Shown in pieces: positions 16,306-25,395 of a stretch of DNA of 64,000 nt (its first letter is position 1; each line of letters starts with the position of its first letter). A program made the position numbers and the translations under genes. Source of the stretch: Cryobacterium adonitolivorans (lineage in GTDB: Bacteria > Actinomycetota > Actinomycetes > Actinomycetales > Microbacteriaceae); NCBI RefSeq assembly GCF_004402695.1, contig NZ_SOFL01000057.1, forward strand, positions 39,805 through 103,804, written 5' to 3'. Below the pieces are notes generated by a model that did not search any database, was not told where the DNA came from, and worked only from the letters and a program-made list of their open reading frames with translations.

Positions 16306-17820
16306 ATGTCACAATCGAGCGCGACCGGCGTTTCCCCGGTTTCCACCCCTTCATCGCCCGACTCCTCCTCTCTCGAAGCCCCGGCCCACCACCCCCGGCG
16401 GTGGTGGCTGCTGGCCATCGTCGCTCTGGCCCAACTCACCGTGGTGCTGGACGGCACCATCGTCAACATCGCCCTTCCCCACGCGCAGGGCGACCTCGGC
16501 ATGAGCGACGGCGACCGTACCTGGGTCGTCACCCTCTACGCGCTGGTCTTCGGCGCTCTGCTCCTCCTCGGCGGCCGGATCGCCGATTACTGGGGCCGCA
16601 AGCGTTCCTTCATCGTCGGCATGGCCGGCTTCGCCGTCGCCTCCACGCTCGGCGGCATGGCCCAGAGCACCTGGGAACTCCTCGCCGCCCGCGGATTGCA
16701 GGGGCTGTTCGCGGCGCTGCTCGCCCCGGCCTCTCTGGCGCTGCTCACCGTGAACTTCCCCGGCGGCAAGGATCGCATCAAGGCCTTCTCGGTCTACGGT
16801 GCGATCGCCGGCGGTGGCGCCGCGGTGGGCCTGGTGCTCGGTGGCGTGCTCACCGAATACGCCAGCTGGCGCTGGTGCCTACTGGTGAACGTGCCGATCG
16901 CGATCGTTGCCATCGCCGCCGCCATCCCGATCATCAAGGAGAGCAAGGCGCACGGAAACACCCGTTACGACGTGCCCGGCGCGATCCTCGTGGCCCTGGG
17001 CCTCGGTTCGCTGGTCTTCGGTTTCGCCCAGGCAGAGAACGGCTGGTCCGCCTGGCAGGTGCTGGTCTTCATCCCGCTGGGCGTTGTGTTGCTCGCGCTC
17101 TTCGTGCTGGTGGAGAGCCGGTCCAACCACCCGCTGCTGCCGCTGCGGATCCTGGCCGACACGGTGCGCGGCGGTGCGTTCATCACCGGCCTGCTCACCG
17201 GTGCAGCCCTTCTGGGCGGACTGCTCTTCCTCACCTTCCACCTGCAGATCGTGCTCGGCTTCTCCCCGCTGGAATCCGGACTGGCGTCTCTGCCGATGAC
17301 CGCGACAATCATGGTCGGCGCCACCGTGCTGTCCAAGTTCCTGCCCCGCACCGGCGTTCGCCTGCCGATGACGGTGGGACCTCTCGTCGTGGCCGCCGGA
17401 TTGTTCTACCTCTCCCGCATCACCGTGGGAGGCAGCTACGTCGTCGAGGTGCTGCCCGGCCTCATTCTGATGGGTGCCGGCCTGGCGCTGATCTTCGTGC
17501 CGCTGCAGAACGTGGCACTGTCCGGCATCGACGCCCACGACGCCGGCGCGGCCAGTGCCGCCGTCACCGCCGTGCAGCAGATCGGTGGTTCCATCGGCTC
17601 CGCGGTGTTCACCGTGCTCTACACCTCGGCCGTCGCGGCCTCCCTGGCCGGTGGCAACGGCACCCCGGTCGCCCAGCTGCAGGCCTTCGTCGACGGCTAC
17701 CAGGCGGCGTTCTTCTGGGCTGGGGTCGGCGTGTTCCTCGCCGCACCGGTGTCGTTCTTCATGGTGCGCCCGAAGGCGTCGGACCTGCTCGGCTCCGCGC
17801 CTGCCATGCACCTGGGCTGA
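16306..17820 (+). CDS. DHA2-family MFS drug efflux transporter
   Basis: A 504-residue protein with 14 predicted membrane helices. DHA2 motifs include WWLLAIVALAQLTVVLDGTI (helix 1 with motif D1), RIADYWGRKRSFIVG (motif A) and GAAVGLVLGGVLTEYASWRW (motif C, antiporter). A hydrophilic Ser/Pro-rich N-terminus of about 30 residues precedes helix 1. It probably exports hydrophobic drugs in exchange for protons under control of the adjacent TetR. The TATAGT box is only 7 bases before the ATG, pointing to a leaderless mRNA. A strong terminator follows. Confidence 0.93.
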   Translation: MSQSSATGVSPVSTPSSPDSSSLEAPAHHPRRWWLLAIVALAQLTVVLDGTIVNIALPHAQGDLGMSDGDRTWVVTLYALVFGALLLLGGRIADYWGRKRSFIVGMAGFAVASTLGGMAQSTWELLAARGLQGLFAALLAPASLALLTVNFPGGKDRIKAFSVYGAIAGGGAAVGLVLGGVLTEYASWRWCLLVNVPIAIVAIAAAIPIIKESKAHGNTRYDVPGAILVALGLGSLVFGFAQAENGWSAWQVLVFIPLGVVLLALFVLVESRSNHPLLPLRILADTVRGGAFITGLLTGAALLGGLLFLTFHLQIVLGFSPLESGLASLPMTATIMVGATVLSKFLPRTGVRLPMTVGPLVVAAGLFYLSRITVGGSYVVEVLPGLILMGAGLALIFVPLQNVALSGIDAHDAGAASAAVTAVQQIGGSIGSAVFTVLYTSAVAASLAGGNGTPVAQLQAFVDGYQAAFFWAGVGVFLAAPVSFFMVRPKASDLLGSAPAMHLG

Positions 17821-17838
17821 TTCCCGCACCGCAGAACT

Positions 17839-17874
17839 GACGAAGGCCCCCGGATCACTCCGGGGGCCTTCGTC
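17839..17874 (+). terminator. GC-rich terminator hairpin after the MFS gene
   Basis: GACGAAGGCCCCCGG pairs perfectly with CCGGGGGCCTTCGTC around a short ATCACT loop. There is no long T-run, but the stem is symmetrical and lies between the convergent MFS and DUF2004 genes, so it can serve both. Confidence 0.8.
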
Positions 17875-17897
17875 GTGCAGGTGTGCCGTGGCGGCGC

Positions 17898-18404
17898 TCA
17901 GCTGTCGGTGGCGATCACAATGGTGTCGCCGTGCACATCCAGCGTGACGACGAGCAGGGCGTCTGTCTCGTGCGGGCTGATCGAGTAGTCCAGCACGGCA
18001 AAGTGCTGATCGTTGCCGATGTGGTGTGGGTGGAATCCGATGCGCTGCAGCTGGATGGAGCGGAGGTAGTCGATCTGCTTGTCCCCGGAATCCCAGATCA
18101 AGGCGTCCTCGAGCACCTCGGCGTCGAGCTCTTCGAACTGCGCGACGATGAACTGGCTGGTCACCGAGACCTCGGCGCTCAGATCGGCGACGAGCGATTC
18201 CCTGGCCTGCGAGTCGAGGTCTTCCAGGGCGTTGATCATCGCGGCGACGATGTCGAGGGCCTCGGATGACACCGACTCCTCGTCGGGAGAGCTCACGTCG
18301 ATCTCGACGTTCTGGTCGCCGAGCTCTGCCGTGTCGGACCAGTAGACCTCGCCGCTGTCGTCGTCGCTGCCAAGAATTCCGAAGAAATCGTGTTCGATGG
18401 TCAT
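17898..18404 (-). CDS. DUF2004 family protein
   Basis: A 168-residue acidic soluble protein beginning MTIEHDFFGILGSDDDSGEV, without signal or membrane segments. The C-terminal half has QIDYLRSIQLQRIGFHPH and FAVLDYSISPHETDALLVV, patterns of DUF2004. It follows ftsY with only an 8-bp gap and may be co-transcribed. Function is unknown. Confidence 0.8.
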   Translation of the reverse strand: MTIEHDFFGILGSDDDSGEVYWSDTAELGDQNVEIDVSSPDEESVSSEALDIVAAMINALEDLDSQARESLVADLSAEVSVTSQFIVAQFEELDAEVLEDALIWDSGDKQIDYLRSIQLQRIGFHPHHIGNDQHFAVLDYSISPHETDALLVVTLDVHGDTIVIATDS

Positions 18405-18412
18405 GGGACGTC

Positions 18413-19288
18413 CTATCCGACGAGTTTTTGCGCGAAAACGTGCGGGGTGAAACCGGTGAGGTCGTTGATCCCCTCACCCTGCCCGACGAGCTTGATGGGG
18501 ATTCCGGTCTTCTCCTGGACCGCCAGGACGAAACCGCCCCTGGCCGACCCGTCGAGCTTGGTGAGCACCAGACCGGTCACCCCGGCATGCTCAATGAAGG
18601 CTTCGGCCTGGGCGAGGCCGTTCTGGCCCGTCGTGGCGTCCAGCACGAGGAGCACCTCGGAGATCGGGGTCTGCTTCTCGATGACCCGGCGAATCTTGGT
18701 GAGCTCATCCATCAGCCCGCCCTTGGTCTGCAGCCGGCCGGCGGTGTCGATGATCACGATCTCGGTACCCGTGGTGACGGCGCGTTCGACGGTCTGGAAG
18801 GCGACGGATGCCGGGTCCTGGCCCTGGGCCTGCGGTTTCACGATGTCCGCGCCGGCACGTTCCGCCCAGGTCGCGAGCTGCTCCACCGCGGCCGCACGAA
18901 AGGTGTCGGCGGCGCCGATCAGGACGCTGCGGTCGTGGACGCGCAGGAACTTGGCAAACTTGCCGATGGTGGTGGTCTTACCCACTCCGTTGACGCCGAC
19001 CACGAGCACCACGGCCGGCCGGGCGCTGAGGTTCAACGTGGGGTCGAGCTTGGCCAGGCGCTCCTCGATGCCCTCGCGGAGCATCCGGTGCAGGTCCTTG
19101 GGGTCCGTGGTGTTGTACCTGGACACCTTGGCGCGGAGCTCGCCGACGATGGCATCGGTGATGTCCGGGCCAAAATCGGCCTGGATCAACGAGTCCTCGA
19201 GGTCGTCCCAGGTATCGGCGTCGATGGTTTTCTTCGCGAACACTCCGCGCAATGCGCCGGAGAGGGACCACGGGGTGCGTTCTGCCAT
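18413..19288 (-). CDS. ftsY: Signal recognition particle receptor FtsY
   Basis: A 291-residue SRP receptor GTPase consisting of the NG domain with only a short N-terminal region (MAERTPWSLSGALRGVFAKK); the long acidic A domain of proteobacteria is absent, as in many actinobacteria. Motifs are VVGVNGVGKTTTIGK (P-loop near residue 98), ADTFRAAAVEQL, DTAGRLQTKGGLM and LTKLDGSARGG. It receives Ffh-ribosome complexes at the membrane. Normally next to smc in actinobacteria, here it is 12.2 kb away. Confidence 0.96.
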   Translation of the reverse strand: MAERTPWSLSGALRGVFAKKTIDADTWDDLEDSLIQADFGPDITDAIVGELRAKVSRYNTTDPKDLHRMLREGIEERLAKLDPTLNLSARPAVVLVVGVNGVGKTTTIGKFAKFLRVHDRSVLIGAADTFRAAAVEQLATWAERAGADIVKPQAQGQDPASVAFQTVERAVTTGTEIVIIDTAGRLQTKGGLMDELTKIRRVIEKQTPISEVLLVLDATTGQNGLAQAEAFIEHAGVTGLVLTKLDGSARGGFVLAVQEKTGIPIKLVGQGEGINDLTGFTPHVFAQKLVG

Positions 19289-19516
19289 GCCCCTAGCCTA
19301 TGGCTCGGCTGCAAGCCGCGCTGTCGACCGGCAGAGCGGTGCCCACCGCGACACCATATTCGCTCCGGCCGCCGTCCGCGCCTACATGACGCCCCTTTAC
19401 GGAGCGTGACCGGCTGTGACGCCGAACCATGACTTTGCGGCGCAGGCTCGATAGATTTCCTCCACGCCGCGCGGCCTGCCAGAGCAGTGCTCGCGTTCAA
19501 GGAGGAGGACCTCACA
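19289..19516 (+). other. Divergent intergenic region upstream of the sulfur operon
   Basis: These 228 bases separate ftsY from the sulfite reductase start and must carry the sulfur-operon promoter. A strong AAGGAGGAGGA ribosome site ends 6 bases before the GTG. Candidate elements (TTGCGG at 19435, TAGATT at 19452) are spaced too closely for a standard promoter, and I cannot assign a regulator site. Confidence 0.6.
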
Positions 19517-21262
19517 GTGCCACAGAGCCAGACGCCACAGACTCAGACCCTGCCGTCACAGACCCCGTCCGTGCCGGAGCGGGCCGGTCGTCCTCCGCGT
19601 CCGGCATCCAGGCCAAACGGCCAGTGGAAGGTCGACGGCACCGCACCACTGAACGGCAACGAGGCCTGGAAGCAGGTTGACAACGGGCTGAACGTGCGGG
19701 AACGGATCGAGAAGATCTACTCCCGCGACGGGTTTGAGTCGATCGAGGACACCGACCTGCATGGCCGGTTCCGCTGGTGGGGTCTCTACACCCAGCGCAA
19801 GCCCGGCATCGACGGCGGCAAGACCGCGACGCTCGAACCCCACGAACTCGAAGACGCCTATTTCATGCTGCGGGTGCGCATCGACGGCGGCCAGCTGACC
19901 ACCGGCCAGCTGCGTGTCATCGGTGAGATCTCCGAGGAGTTCGGCCGGGACACCGCCGACCTCACCGACCGGCAGAACATCCAACTGCACTGGATCCGCG
20001 TCGAGGACGTTCCGGAGATCTGGCGCCGCCTGGAGGCCGTCGGCCTGCAGACCACCGAAGCCTGCGGCGATGTGCCGCGCGTCGTGCTCGGCTCCCCCGT
20101 CGCCGGCATCGCCGTCGACGAACTGCTCGACCCGACGGACGTGATCGCCGACATCACGGCGCGATACATCGGAGTTCCCGAACTCGCGAACCTCCCCCGC
20201 AAGTTCAAGACGGCCCTGACCGGTCACCCGAGCCAGGATGTTGTGCACGAGATCAATGACGTCGGCTTCGTCGCTCTGCGGCATCCGGAGCTTGGCCTCG
20301 GTTACGACCTCTGGGTCGGCGGCGGCCTCTCTGCCAACCCCCGACTCGGCGAGCGCCTGGGTGCCTTCGTCTCCCCCGAGAAGGTCGCCGACGTCTGGCT
20401 CGGTGTCGTCTCCATCTTCCGTGACTATGGTTACCGGCGGCTGCGCAACAAGGCCCGGCTGAAGTTCCTGCTCGCGGACTGGGGACCGGCGAAATTCCGT
20501 CAGGTCCTCGAGGACGAATACCTCTTCGAGGCGCTGCCCGACGGTCCGCCCGCCCCGACGCCGACCCAGCAGGGTGACCACATCGGCGTGCACAAGCAGG
20601 TCGACGGCCGGTTCTACATCGGTGTCACACCGTTCGTCGGCCGGGTCTCCGGCACCATGCTCACGGGACTCGCCGACCTGCTCGAGCAGCACGGCTCCGA
20701 GCGGCTGCGCACCACGCCGCACCAGAAGCTCGTGCTGCTGGACATCAGCGAAGAACACGTCGAACCGCTCATCGATGCCCTCGACGCGCTCGGCCTCGCC
20801 GCCCGCCCCAGCCTGTTCCGCCGTTCGACCATCGCCTGCACCGGAATCGAGTTCTGCAAGCTCGCGATCGTCGAGACCAAGCAGGCGGCGACCGACGCGG
20901 TGCTCGAGTTGGAGACGCGCCTGGCCGGCATCGACCTGCCGCAGCCGATCAGCCTGCACGTGAACGGCTGCCCCAACTCCTGCGCCCGCATCCAGACCGC
21001 CGACATCGGTCTCAAGGGCCAGCTCCTGGCCGACGGGAACGGTGGCCAGGTCCCCGGTTTCCAGGTCCACCTCGGCGGGGGCCTGGCGTCCGTCGGCCGC
21101 GATGAGGCCGGCCTCGGCCGCACCGTGCGTGGCCTCAAGGTCACCGCGGACGATCTCGCGGACTATGTGGAGCGCATCGTGCTCCGATTCCTGGCCGATC
21201 GGCTCGACACGGAGACCTTCGCCGAATGGGCGCACCGCGCCGACGAGGAGGCACTGCAATGA
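19517..21262 (+). CDS. sirA: Ferredoxin-dependent sulfite reductase (nitrite/sulfite reductase family)
   Basis: A 581-residue siroheme/[4Fe-4S] enzyme that reduces sulfite to sulfide with six electrons. The two half-domains begin GRFRWWGLYTQRKPG (about 85) and GRFYIGVTPFVGRVSG (about 370). The cluster ligands are ACTGIEFCKLA (C-x5-C) and NGCPNSCARIQ (C-x3-C). The family includes NirA, but its position directly upstream of cysH-cysD-cysN supports sulfite as substrate. The GTG at 19517 is chosen for the AAGGAGGAGGA site. The N-terminal 18 residues contain PQSQT/PQTQT/LPSQT repeats. Confidence 0.93.
   Translation: MPQSQTPQTQTLPSQTPSVPERAGRPPRPASRPNGQWKVDGTAPLNGNEAWKQVDNGLNVRERIEKIYSRDGFESIEDTDLHGRFRWWGLYTQRKPGIDGGKTATLEPHELEDAYFMLRVRIDGGQLTTGQLRVIGEISEEFGRDTADLTDRQNIQLHWIRVEDVPEIWRRLEAVGLQTTEACGDVPRVVLGSPVAGIAVDELLDPTDVIADITARYIGVPELANLPRKFKTALTGHPSQDVVHEINDVGFVALRHPELGLGYDLWVGGGLSANPRLGERLGAFVSPEKVADVWLGVVSIFRDYGYRRLRNKARLKFLLADWGPAKFRQVLEDEYLFEALPDGPPAPTPTQQGDHIGVHKQVDGRFYIGVTPFVGRVSGTMLTGLADLLEQHGSERLRTTPHQKLVLLDISEEHVEPLIDALDALGLAARPSLFRRSTIACTGIEFCKLAIVETKQAATDAVLELETRLAGIDLPQPISLHVNGCPNSCARIQTADIGLKGQLLADGNGGQVPGFQVHLGGGLASVGRDEAGLGRTVRGLKVTADDLADYVERIVLRFLADRLDTETFAEWAHRADEEALQ
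19520..19564 (+). repeat. Three degenerate 15-bp units at the 5' end of the sulfite reductase gene
   Basis: Units at 19520, 19535 and 19550 encode PQSQT, PQTQT and LPSQT directly after the start codon. They are more diverged than the dprA or DUF58 repeats but keep the same five-codon period. Confidence 0.7.
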
Positions 21263-21984
21263 GCAACACCGACACCCCAACGACCACACGCCGCTCCGCC
21301 GACGAGCTGCGCGCCCTCGCCGAGGCCGGCGACGCCCTGCTGGGCGAGGCGTCCGCCCACGAGGTCATCGCCTGGGTCGCCCGTAACTTCGGCACGGATG
21401 CCGCCGCCGTCGCCTGTTCGATGGCCGACGCCGTGCTTCCCCACGCCGTCTCCCGGCAGCTGCCAGGCGTCGACGTGCTCTTCCTCGACACCGGCTACCA
21501 CTTCGCCGAGACCCATACCACCCGCGACGACGTGGCCAGGCTGCTGCCCGTGCGCATCGTCGACGTGCTGCCCGAGCGCACCGTGGCCGAGCAGGACGCC
21601 GCCCACGGTGCCGAACTGTTCGCCAAGGATCCGAATCTGTGCTGCGCACTGCGCAAGGTCGAGCCCCTGCACCGCGTGCTCGGGACCTATGAGGTCTGGT
21701 TCACCGGCGTGCGGCGCGACGAGGCCCCCACCAGGGCGAACACCCCCCTGATCGTCTGGGACGAGCGCAACGGCCTCGTCAAGGTCAACCCACTCGCCGC
21801 CTGGAGTTTCGAGGACATCCTCGACTACGCCGGCCTCAACGCCGTGCCGGTCAATCCGCTGATGGCTCGGGGCTACCCCTCCATCGGCTGCGCGCCGTGC
21901 ACCAAACCCGTCGCCGAGGGCGACGACCCCCGATCCGGACGCTGGGCCAGCCTGGCGAAGACAGAATGCGGACTCCACCTGTGA
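21259..21984 (+). CDS. cysH: Adenylylsulfate (APS) reductase, iron-sulfur type
   Basis: A 241-residue PAPS/APS reductase-family protein. The paired cysteines CCALRKVEP (near 132) and GCAPCTKP (near 213) are the [4Fe-4S] ligands of the APS-specific bacterial type, and the C-terminal ECGLHL carries the catalytic Cys. LFLDTGYHFAETH is the substrate loop. It reduces APS to sulfite with thioredoxin. The ATG overlaps the sir stop (ATGA). The [4Fe-4S] type fits the absence of an APS kinase in the operon. Confidence 0.95.
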   Translation: MSNTDTPTTTRRSADELRALAEAGDALLGEASAHEVIAWVARNFGTDAAAVACSMADAVLPHAVSRQLPGVDVLFLDTGYHFAETHTTRDDVARLLPVRIVDVLPERTVAEQDAAHGAELFAKDPNLCCALRKVEPLHRVLGTYEVWFTGVRRDEAPTRANTPLIVWDERNGLVKVNPLAAWSFEDILDYAGLNAVPVNPLMARGYPSIGCAPCTKPVAEGDDPRSGRWASLAKTECGLHL

Positions 21985-22931
21985 ACGCTTTCCCCGTGCC
22001 GACCATCGACCGAAGCGGCGGCTCCCCGTCCGATAGCGCCCAGTTGAGCCAGCTCGACGTGCTCGAGAGCGAGGCGATCCACATCATCCGTGAGGTGGTC
22101 GCCGAGTTCGAACGCCCTGTGCTGCTGTTCTCCGGCGGCAAGGACTCCGTGGTCGTGCTGCACCTGGCCGCGAAGGCGTTCTGGCCGGGCAAAGTGCCGT
22201 TCCCGCTCCTGCACGTGGACACCGGGCACAACTTTCCCGAGGTCCTCGCGTTCCGCGACGAAACCGTGGCCCGCCTGGGGCTCCGCCTCGAGGTGGCCAG
22301 CGTGCAGGATTACATCGACGACGGCCGCCTGACCGAACGCGCGGACGGCACCCGCAACCCCCTGCAGACGCTGCCGCTGCTCGACGCGATCACGGCCGGC
22401 CGCCACGACGCCGTCTTCGGCGGCGCCCGCCGCGACGAGGACAAGGCCCGCGCGAAGGAGCGCATCCTCTCCCTCCGCGACGAGTTCGGCCAGTGGGACC
22501 CGCGCAACCAGCGCCCGGAACTCTGGAACCTCTACAACGGCCGCCACACCGTGGGCCAACACGTGCGGGCGTTCCCGATCAGCAACTGGACCGAGCTCAA
22601 CGTCTGGCGCTACATCGAGCGCGAGGGCATCGCCCTCCCCCCGCTGTACTACGCGCACGAGCGCGAGGTCTACCGCCGCGACGGCATGTGGCGGGCCGTC
22701 AGCCCGGTCAGTGCCCCGCTGGCCAGCGAGACCGTCGTCTCGCGCACCGTCCGCTACCGCACCGTGGGCGACATGAGCTGCACCGGCGCCGTCGACTCCG
22801 ACGCCGCATCCGTGCAGGACGTCGTGCGAGAAATCGCCGTGAGCACGATCACCGAACGCGGCGCGACGCGTGCCGACGACCGCATCTCCGAAGCGGCCAT
22901 GGAAGATCGCAAGAAGGACGGGTATTTCTAA
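21966..22931 (+). CDS. cysD: Sulfate adenylyltransferase subunit 2
   Basis: A 321-residue PP-loop ATP pyrophosphatase that forms APS from sulfate and ATP with CysN. Motifs are LSQLDVLESEAIHIIREV, PP-loop LFSGGKDSVV (near 50), HVDTGHNFPEV, GARRDEDKARAKERI and the C-terminal SEAAMEDRKKDGYF. The start may be ATG 21966 or GTG 21981, the latter overlapping the cysH stop as GTGA. The stop shares a base with the cysN start (TAATG). Confidence 0.95.
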   Translation: MRTPPVNAFPVPTIDRSGGSPSDSAQLSQLDVLESEAIHIIREVVAEFERPVLLFSGGKDSVVVLHLAAKAFWPGKVPFPLLHVDTGHNFPEVLAFRDETVARLGLRLEVASVQDYIDDGRLTERADGTRNPLQTLPLLDAITAGRHDAVFGGARRDEDKARAKERILSLRDEFGQWDPRNQRPELWNLYNGRHTVGQHVRAFPISNWTELNVWRYIEREGIALPPLYYAHEREVYRRDGMWRAVSPVSAPLASETVVSRTVRYRTVGDMSCTGAVDSDAASVQDVVREIAVSTITERGATRADDRISEAAMEDRKKDGYF

Positions 22932-24325
22932 TGACTCAGGTACAGCTCGTGCAGGCACAGCCGGGTGAGCTCCTGCTGGAGCGCTCGGTCGCCGAGCGCG
23001 CCGAAGGCACCCTCTTCCGGTTCGCGACCGCCGGTTCCGTCGACGACGGCAAGTCCACCCTGGTCGGCCGGCTGCTGCACGATTCGAAGGCGATCCTCGC
23101 CGACCAGCTCGACACCGTCACCCGCACCTCCACCGAGCGCGGCTTCGGCGGAGCGGCCGGCGGCATCGATTTCGCGCTTCTCACCGACGGCCTGCGGGCC
23201 GAACGCGAGCAGGGCATCACCATCGACGTCGCCTACCGCTACTTCGCCACCGACAAACGCTCATTCATCCTCGCCGATTGCCCCGGCCACGTTCAGTACA
23301 CCCGCAACATGGTCACCGGTGCCACCACGGCGGATGCCGTCATCATGCTCATCGACGCGCGCAAGGGCGTGCTCGAACAGACCCGCAGGCATCTGTCCGT
23401 CGTGAAGCTGCTGCGAGTGCCCCACATCGTCATCGCGGTGAACAAGATCGACCTGCAGGACTACGACGAAGCCGCATTCGGCGCTGTCGCCGCGGCCGTT
23501 TGCCGGGTCACCGATGAGCTGGGGCTGGGTGCGGTGCACATCATCCCCGTCTCGGCCCTCGTCGGCGACAATGTCGTCGAGAGGTCGGCGAACACGCCCT
23601 GGTACGACGGACCGAGCCTGCTCGAGCTCCTGGAGACCCTCCCCGCCGCGGATGCGGTCGCCACGAACGTGGAGTCGTTCAGGCTGCCGGTGCAACTCGT
23701 GCTGCGGCCCCAGGGCGCGGTCGCCGTCGCGCCGGAGGACGCCGCGGCGTACCGCGACTACCGGGCATACGCCGGCCAGGTGGCCTCTGGCACCGTACGG
23801 GTGGGCGATACCGTCACGGTGACGCCCGGTGGAGCCAGCACCGTCGTGACCGGCATCGACTTCGCCGGAACATCACTCGACCACGCCATCGCACCCCAGT
23901 CGGTCGCCCTGCGGCTGCGCGACGACCTCGACATCGCCCGCGGCGCCGTCATCGGCGCGGCCGGCACCATGCCGGAACCCGTGAAGGAGCTGTCCGCCGC
24001 CCTGTTCTGGCTGGACCCCCGTGCTCTGCGACCCGGCGCCCGGGTGCTGGTCAAGTTCGGCACCCACACCGTGCAGGCCATCGTCGCTACCATCACCGGT
24101 CGCCTCAACCTGGACTCCCTGGAGCTCGAAGACGCCTCCGGGCTGGAGATCAATGACATCGGACAGGTCACCGTCCGGCTGGCCGCCGCCCTTCCTGTGG
24201 AGACCTACGCCGCGAACCGCCGAGCCGGTGCCTTCCTGGTGATCCAGCCGCAGGATGGCGCGACGCTGGCCGCTGGCATCGTCACGGCTTCCGGGACCGT
24301 TGCAGGGGCCGGTGGGCCCGCATGA
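22931..24325 (+). CDS. cysN: Sulfate adenylyltransferase subunit 1 (GTPase)
   Basis: A 464-residue EF-Tu-like GTPase that drives CysD. G motifs are GSVDDGKSTLVGRLL (near 37), DCPGHVQYTRNM and VNKIDL; domains 2 and 3 follow. It ends without the APS-kinase (CysC) domain fused in mycobacterial CysNC, which agrees with the APS-reductase route. The next gene starts within the stop (ATGA). Confidence 0.95.
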   Translation: MTQVQLVQAQPGELLLERSVAERAEGTLFRFATAGSVDDGKSTLVGRLLHDSKAILADQLDTVTRTSTERGFGGAAGGIDFALLTDGLRAEREQGITIDVAYRYFATDKRSFILADCPGHVQYTRNMVTGATTADAVIMLIDARKGVLEQTRRHLSVVKLLRVPHIVIAVNKIDLQDYDEAAFGAVAAAVCRVTDELGLGAVHIIPVSALVGDNVVERSANTPWYDGPSLLELLETLPAADAVATNVESFRLPVQLVLRPQGAVAVAPEDAAAYRDYRAYAGQVASGTVRVGDTVTVTPGGASTVVTGIDFAGTSLDHAIAPQSVALRLRDDLDIARGAVIGAAGTMPEPVKELSAALFWLDPRALRPGARVLVKFGTHTVQAIVATITGRLNLDSLELEDASGLEINDIGQVTVRLAAALPVETYAANRRAGAFLVIQPQDGATLAAGIVTASGTVAGAGGPA

Positions 24326-25395
24326 CCGCGCACACCGGCCGCACGTCCATCCGTCTCCTGCTGGCCGTCACCCTGATCCCGGTGCTGCTGGGCGGGTGCG
24401 CCGCCGCCGTCAGCGCCGCGGAACCGGCCGGACCGGCCGCAGAGCTCCGCCTGGGCTACTTCGACAACGTCACCCACGCCCCGGCCCTGGTCGGGTTGGA
24501 CCAGGGCCTGCTGGCGGAATCGCTCGGCGACACGACCCTGACCACCCAGGTCTTCGGTGCCGGCCCCGCCGCCATCGAGGCCCTCAGCGCCGGAGCCATC
24601 GACGCGGCCTACCTCGGCCCCAATCCGGCGGTGAACAGTTTCGTGCAGAGCGCCGGCCAGTCGGTCAGGATCGTAGCCGGCGCCACCAGCGGCGGAGCCG
24701 CGCTCGTCGTGCGGCCCGGCATCACCGACGCCAGCGACCTGGCCGGAACCACGCTCGCCACCCCGCAGCTGGGCAACACGCAGGATGTCGCGTTGCGCTC
24801 CTGGCTCGGCGAGCAGGGCTACACGACCAGCACCACCGGCGGCGGCGGCGACGTGGACATCGCCCCGACCGAGAACGCCCAGGCCCTGGCCCTGTTCCAG
24901 AGCGGCAAGATCGACGGCGCCTGGCTCCCCGAACCCTGGGTCTCCAGGTTCGTGATCGAGGCCGGTGCCACCGTCCTCGTCGACGAGGCCTCGCTCTGGC
25001 CGGACGGCGCGTTTCCCACCACGGTGCTGGTGGTCGGGACCGAGTTCCTGGCCGCGCACCCGGAGACCGTTGAGGCGCTCGTCGCCGGCCACACGGCATC
25101 CGTGAACTGGCTCAACGCCAACCCCGACCAGGCGGCCGCCGCGATCAACCGCACCCTCGACGCCGACACCGGCAAGCCGCTGCCCGACGCGGTTCTCGCC
25201 CGTGCCCTGACCGCCGTGACCTTCACGACCGACCCGCTCGCCGGGACCTTCCCGGTGCTGCTGAAGGCCGGCGTCACAGCCGGCACCTCCAAGAACGGGA
25301 ACCTGGACGGGCTCTTCGACCTGGCACCGCTGAACAGGGTCCTCACGGAGGCCGGCGCGCACTCGGTCTCCGATGCCGGACTCGGAACGGAGTGA
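24322..25395 (+). CDS. ABC transporter substrate-binding lipoprotein, sulfonate/sulfur-source type
   Basis: A 357-residue periplasmic-binding-like protein with a lipoprotein signal (LLLAVTLIPVLLGGCAA, lipobox LLGGC). The mature part, LRLGYFDNVTHAPALVGLDQG, ...EALSAGAIDAAYLGPNPAV, and IDGAWLPEPWVSRF, matches the SsuA/TauA/NMT1-like group that binds sulfonates or similar oxyanions. Its position between cysN and the SsuB/SsuC-like genes supports uptake of a sulfur source; the ligand is inferred. Confidence 0.88.
   Translation: MTAHTGRTSIRLLLAVTLIPVLLGGCAAAVSAAEPAGPAAELRLGYFDNVTHAPALVGLDQGLLAESLGDTTLTTQVFGAGPAAIEALSAGAIDAAYLGPNPAVNSFVQSAGQSVRIVAGATSGGAALVVRPGITDASDLAGTTLATPQLGNTQDVALRSWLGEQGYTTSTTGGGGDVDIAPTENAQALALFQSGKIDGAWLPEPWVSRFVIEAGATVLVDEASLWPDGAFPTTVLVVGTEFLAAHPETVEALVAGHTASVNWLNANPDQAAAAINRTLDADTGKPLPDAVLARALTAVTFTTDPLAGTFPVLLKAGVTAGTSKNGNLDGLFDLAPLNRVLTEAGAHSVSDAGLGTE

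Noticed and set aside
19289..19516. SAM or other sulfur riboswitch before the sulfite reductase gene
   Set aside because: No recognisable aptamer core or paired helices could be identified in the 228 bases; only a strong ribosome site is evident.
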